Positions 60,350 through 64,000 of a stretch of DNA of 64,000 nt are shown here, one piece after another. Below the pieces are notes generated by a model that saw only the letters and a program-made list of their open reading frames with translations, did no database searches and was not told the origin of the DNA. Source of the DNA: Kribbella amoyensis (GTDB lineage: Bacteria; Actinomycetota; Actinomycetes; Propionibacteriales; Kribbellaceae); the NCBI RefSeq assembly GCF_007828865.1, contig NZ_VIVK01000002.1:496001-560000 (forward strand), in the 5' to 3' direction. The position numbers and the translations under genes are program-made. Each line of letters begins with the position of its first letter. The first letter of the stretch is position 1.

Positions 60350-62416
60350 ATGCTGCCGTCACGGGTTCTGCTGGGGACGGCGTACTACCCGGAGTACCTG
60401 CCGCGCGAGTTGGCCGGCCGGATCGGGACCGACCTGGATCTGATGGCCGCCGCGGGGATCGGCGTGATCAGGGTCGGCGAATCGGTCTGGTCCAGCTGGG
60501 AACCGCGCGACGGCGTGTTCGCGCTGGACTGGCTGACCCCGGTGCTCGACGGGGCCGCGGAGCGGGGGATCGAGGTCCTGCTCGGCACCCCGACGTACGC
60601 CGTGCCGCCCTGGTTGCAGCGTGCGCATCCCGAGATCGCGGCCGAGCGCCGGACCGGTGAGCGGGTGCCGTGGGGAGTACGCCAGGAGGTCGACTGTCAC
60701 CAGCCCGCGTTCCGGTTCCACGCCGAGCGGGTGATCCGGCGGATCGTCGAGCACCACCGCGACCATCCCGCCGTGACCGGGTACCAGGTGGACAACGAGC
60801 CGGGCTTGTTGCTGCCGCACAACGAGAGCACGTTCCAGGCGTTCGTCGCCGAGTTACGCGCGGAGTACGGCGATGTCGACACGCTCAACGAGGCGTGGGG
60901 CCTGACGTACTGGTCGCACCGGTTGAGCGACTGGTCCGAACTGTGGCGGCCGGACGGCAACAGCACGCCGTCGTACGACCTGGCCTGGCGGCGGTTCCAG
61001 GCGCGCCGGACGACCGAGTTCATCGGCTGGCAGGCCGACCTGGTCCGGGAGTTGCGGCGGCCGGGCCAGTTCGTCACCACCTGTCTGGCGTACGGCCGGG
61101 CCGCGGTGGCCGACGTGCCGTTGACCGAGCGGCTGGATGTTGCGTCTGGCAACGTTTATGTGCACGTCCAGGACGGGCTGGACCGGCCGGCGGGGCCGCA
61201 GCGGTTCGAGCCGGGCTGGTTCGGCCGGACCGTGCCCGAGCTGTTCCTCTCCGCCGACCGCATCCACGCCTCGCAGCAGCGGCCGTTCCTGGTCACCGAG
61301 ACGAACGCGACGTCGATCGGCGGTTCCCAGCTGAACCACCCGCCGTACGACGGGCAGCTGCGGCAGCTCGCCTGGGCGATGGTGGCTCGGGGTGCGCGGC
61401 TGATCCAGTACTGGCACTGGCACTCGATCCACCACGGCGCCGAGACGTACTGGGGCGGGATCCTCGGGCACTCGCTGCAGCCGGGCCGGGTGTACCGGGA
61501 GGTCGCCGCGATCGGTGCGGAGCTCGGCCGGGCCGGCGAGGAGGTCGCCGAGCTGAAGCCGGACGTGGACGTGGCGGTGCTCTGGTCGACGGACAGCGAG
61601 TGGGCGCTGCAGTTCCAGCCGCCGCTCGCGCATCCGGGTGGCGTGCCTGACCAGGCGTCCTACCGGGCGATGGTGACGGCCTTCTACACCGGCATCGTCG
61701 ACGCGGGGCTGCGACCGGGGATCCTGGCGGCCGAGCATCTCACCGATCCGGCCGCGCTGGCCGCTCGGTACCCGGTGCTGATCGTGCCCGCGTTCTACGT
61801 CGCCTCCGACGACGAGCTCGCCGTGCTGACCGAGTACGCGCGGGCCGGTGGCCATCTCGTTCTTGGTCCACGCACGGGGTACGCCGATCCGGAGGCGCGG
61901 GCGCGGACCGAGATCGCGCCGGGGCCGCTGCGGGACGCGGCCGGGGTGCACTACCTCGAGTACGAGAACCTGCTCGACCCCCAACCGGTCAACGGCACCG
62001 TGGCTCCCGGCGGACACGCGACGCGCTGGGCCGACGACCTGGTCCTGGACGACGCGGAGACGCTGGCCTGGTACGAGCATCCCGGTGGTGGTCGCCGACC
62101 TGTAGTCACCACGAAGCGGTACGGCGAGGGGCAGGTCACGTACGTGGGGTCTGTGCCTGATCCCGTCCTGGCTCGGTCGATCGCCGAGCTGACGGCGGTC
62201 CCTGCGTGGACGGGCCTGCCGGAGTCGGTGACGGCGATGTCCGCGGTGAATCCGGCGGGCCGGCGGCTGTGGTTCGTCCACAACTGGTCGGGCGATCCGG
62301 TCGAGGTGACCGTGCCGTTCGCGGTGACCGAGGTGCTGACCGAGAAGCCGGTGGCGTCTGATGAGTCGTTCGAGCTGGCGGCCCGGGACGTCCGTGTCCT
62401 GAGAGAGGAACGCTGA
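60350..62416 (+). CDS. GH42 beta-galactosidase
   Basis: The protein has 688 residues and no signal peptide. The TIM barrel (about 5-390) has acid/base E150 in YQVDNEPG and nucleophile E317 in LVTETNAT. A trimerisation domain (about 395-600: VDVAVLWSTDSEW) and a small C-terminal beta domain (VHNWSGDPVEVTVPF) complete the GH42 layout; the usual length is about 650-700. It removes beta-linked galactose, or alpha-L-arabinopyranose in some members, in the cytoplasm. It overlaps the next gene by one base (TGATG). Confidence 0.92.
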   Translation: MLPSRVLLGTAYYPEYLPRELAGRIGTDLDLMAAAGIGVIRVGESVWSSWEPRDGVFALDWLTPVLDGAAERGIEVLLGTPTYAVPPWLQRAHPEIAAERRTGERVPWGVRQEVDCHQPAFRFHAERVIRRIVEHHRDHPAVTGYQVDNEPGLLLPHNESTFQAFVAELRAEYGDVDTLNEAWGLTYWSHRLSDWSELWRPDGNSTPSYDLAWRRFQARRTTEFIGWQADLVRELRRPGQFVTTCLAYGRAAVADVPLTERLDVASGNVYVHVQDGLDRPAGPQRFEPGWFGRTVPELFLSADRIHASQQRPFLVTETNATSIGGSQLNHPPYDGQLRQLAWAMVARGARLIQYWHWHSIHHGAETYWGGILGHSLQPGRVYREVAAIGAELGRAGEEVAELKPDVDVAVLWSTDSEWALQFQPPLAHPGGVPDQASYRAMVTAFYTGIVDAGLRPGILAAEHLTDPAALAARYPVLIVPAFYVASDDELAVLTEYARAGGHLVLGPRTGYADPEARARTEIAPGPLRDAAGVHYLEYENLLDPQPVNGTVAPGGHATRWADDLVLDDAETLAWYEHPGGGRRPVVTTKRYGEGQVTYVGSVPDPVLARSIAELTAVPAWTGLPESVTAMSAVNPAGRRLWFVHNWSGDPVEVTVPFAVTEVLTEKPVASDESFELAARDVRVLREER

Positions 62417-64000
62417 TGTACTACGAGGACCTCGAGCCGGGGACCGGTCGCCGCGAGCCGCGGGCTTGGCTGCACTCGTCCGCTCCGGTGCTCAGCCTGA
62501 ACGGCGAGTGGCGTTTCAAGCTGTCCGCGGGACCGGCCGAGGCGCCCGCCGACGTGATGACGCCCGAGTTCGCCGACGACGGCTGGGACGAGTTGACGGT
62601 GCCCGGGCACTGGGTACTGCAGGGGCACGACCGGCCGCGGTACACGAACACCGCCTTCCCGTTCCCGATCGACCCGCCGCGGACCCCGGCGGCCAACCCG
62701 ACCGGGGATCACCGGCACTGGTTCGAGCTGCCGGCGGACTGGCCGGACGCGCGAACGATCCTGCGGTTCGAGGGCGTCGACTCCTGCTTCAAGGTCTGGC
62801 TGAACGGCGTGGAGCTGGGGACGTCCAAGGGCAGCCGGTTGCCGAGCGAGTTCGAGGTCGGCGCGCACCTGCGACCCGGGCGCAACCTGCTCGTGGTCCG
62901 GGTCCACCAGTGGTCCTCGGGCAGCTACCTGGAGGACCAGGACATGTGGTGGCTGCCCGGGATCTTCCGGGACGTGACCCTGCGGAGCCGGCCGGCCGAC
63001 GGGATCGAGGACGTCTTCGTCCACGCGGACTTCGACCACGTCACCGGCGCCGGCACGATCAAGGTCGACTGTGTCAGCACGGGGCCGGCCCGTGTGCTCG
63101 TCCCCGAGCTCGGCCTCGACCTCGCGCCGGGGGAGTCGGTGACCGTTCCCGCGGTCGAGCCGTGGTCGGCCGAGATTCCCCGGTTGTACGACGCGTCCGT
63201 GGTGACGCCGGGGGAGACGGTTTCGCTGCGGATCGGCTTCCGGACGGTCACGATCGTGGACGACCAGCTCACCGTCAACGGCCGGCCGCTGTTCTTCCGG
63301 GGCGTCAACCGGCACGAGCACGACCAGTACCGGGGCCGCGCGGTCAGCGAGGAGACGATGCGGCAGGACCTCGTGCTGATGAAGCAGCACAACGTGAACG
63401 CCGTCCGGACCGCGCACTACCCGCCGCATCCCGCGTTCCTCGACCTGTGCGACGAGCTGGGCCTGTGGGTGATCGACGAGTGCGACATCGAGACGCACGG
63501 GTTCATCTACACCGACTGGGTCGGCAACCCGGTCGACGATCCGGCCTGGGCGCCGATGCTGCTGGACCGGATGCGCCGGACGGTGGAGCGGGACAAGAAC
63601 CACCCGAGCATCGTGATCTGGTCGCTGGGCAACGAGAGTCACCGCGGCCGCGTCCTCGGTGACCTCGCGGCATGGACCCGGGAGCGTGATCCGGGCCGGG
63701 CGCTGTTCTACGAACGCGATCGCAGCTACGCGTTCTCCGACTTCTACAGCCTGATGTACACCCCGCTCGACGAGCTGGAGCGGATCGGCAGCCGGACCGA
63801 GGAGGTCCCCGAGGAGACCGCCGACCACCCCGAGCTGGAGGCGCGACGGCGGGCACTGCCGTTCGTGTTGTGCGAGTACGCGCATGCGATGGGCAACGGG
63901 CCGGGCGGGCTGGCCGACTACCAGCGCGTGTTCGAGAAGTACCCGCGGTTGCAGGGCGGGTTCGTCTGGGAGTGGATCGACCACGGGCTGTTGTTGCCCG
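62416..64000 (+). CDS. GH2 beta-galactosidase-like glycosidase (cut by the window end)
   Basis: The first 528 codons are visible. The N-terminus MYYEDLEPGTGRREPRAW resembles the GH2 encoded at 10641-13523, and both share HQWSSGSYLEDQDMWWLPGI, so they are paralogues. The barrel shows acid/base Glu in WSLGNESHRG and nucleophile Glu in VLCEYAHAMGNGPGG; GGFVWEWIDHG follows near the window end. The C-terminal domain lies beyond base 64000. There is no signal peptide. It is translated with the GH42 protein (ATG at 62416 in TGATG). It probably completes side-chain removal from imported oligomers. Confidence 0.9.
   Translation, partial: MYYEDLEPGTGRREPRAWLHSSAPVLSLNGEWRFKLSAGPAEAPADVMTPEFADDGWDELTVPGHWVLQGHDRPRYTNTAFPFPIDPPRTPAANPTGDHRHWFELPADWPDARTILRFEGVDSCFKVWLNGVELGTSKGSRLPSEFEVGAHLRPGRNLLVVRVHQWSSGSYLEDQDMWWLPGIFRDVTLRSRPADGIEDVFVHADFDHVTGAGTIKVDCVSTGPARVLVPELGLDLAPGESVTVPAVEPWSAEIPRLYDASVVTPGETVSLRIGFRTVTIVDDQLTVNGRPLFFRGVNRHEHDQYRGRAVSEETMRQDLVLMKQHNVNAVRTAHYPPHPAFLDLCDELGLWVIDECDIETHGFIYTDWVGNPVDDPAWAPMLLDRMRRTVERDKNHPSIVIWSLGNESHRGRVLGDLAAWTRERDPGRALFYERDRSYAFSDFYSLMYTPLDELERIGSRTEEVPEETADHPELEARRRALPFVLCEYAHAMGNGPGGLADYQRVFEKYPRLQGGFVWEWIDHGLLLP

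Noticed and set aside
1..64000. CRISPR array, tRNA or rRNA genes, prophage or transposase
   Set aside because: No regularly spaced repeats, cloverleaf sequences, rRNA blocks or integrase/transposase motifs were seen on either strand.

Overview
The DNA is about 70 percent GC, with strong G/C preference at third codon positions, frequent GTG starts, many 1- to 14-base gene overlaps, Tat signal peptides, several leaderless promoters and a DUF222/HNH (13E12-type) gene. This points to a soil or plant-associated actinomycete. Kribbella or a relative in Propionibacteriales is my best guess from gene content; there is no rRNA or marker gene to prove it. No tRNA, rRNA, CRISPR array, integrase or transposase was seen.

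Nearly the whole window is a pectin utilisation locus, and its gene set fits rhamnogalacturonan II (RG-II), the apiose-containing pectin, better than plain homogalacturonan. Layout: (1) 1-6886, an Opp/Dpp-type ABC importer, a LacI regulator and an FAD oxidoreductase; (2) 6948-8393, a secreted GH5 with an F5/8-type domain; (3) 8481-10106, a DUF222/HNH gene followed by about 530 bp without a gene; (4) 10641-19110, a cassette of GH2 glycosidase, FGGY kinase, split transketolase, SorC-type regulator and TIM-barrel sugar isomerase, matching the isomerase-kinase-transketolase route for D-apiose; (5) 19185-21059, a GH127 enzyme, divergent from (6) a 12-gene rightward operon (21346-38491): secreted pectate lyase, a complete second Opp-type importer, an orphan solute-binding protein, then cytoplasmic enzymes (BNR sialidase-like, GH140/DUF4038 apiosidase-like, a degenerate paralogue of it, an unknown alpha-barrel protein, a GH28); (7) a convergent leftward operon (42055-38456): zinc alcohol dehydrogenase, RuBisCO-like protein, DUF1537 kinase, resembling the D-apionate/3-oxo-isoapionate branch; (8) 42179-46626, a GH127-like protein and a GH78 rhamnosidase; (9) 46823-59205, a LacI regulator, five further GH28 enzymes, an SGNH esterase-pectin methylesterase fusion and a secreted alpha/beta hydrolase; (10) 59240-64000, a LacI regulator, a GH42 and a truncated GH2.

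Proposed working: Tat/Sec-exported lyase, polygalacturonases and esterases cut and de-esterify pectin outside; two oligomer-sized ABC importers bring in branched fragments; exo-enzymes without signal peptides dismantle them in the cytoplasm; apiose and perhaps a second branched acid sugar enter central metabolism through the transketolase and RuBisCO-like branches. Two classes of palindrome (GTGCAAACGATTGCAC-type, three sites; AGGwAAAG-GwTTwCCT-type, four sites) sit at the promoters and suggest two LacI-family regulons. All substrate assignments are inferred from family membership and context.
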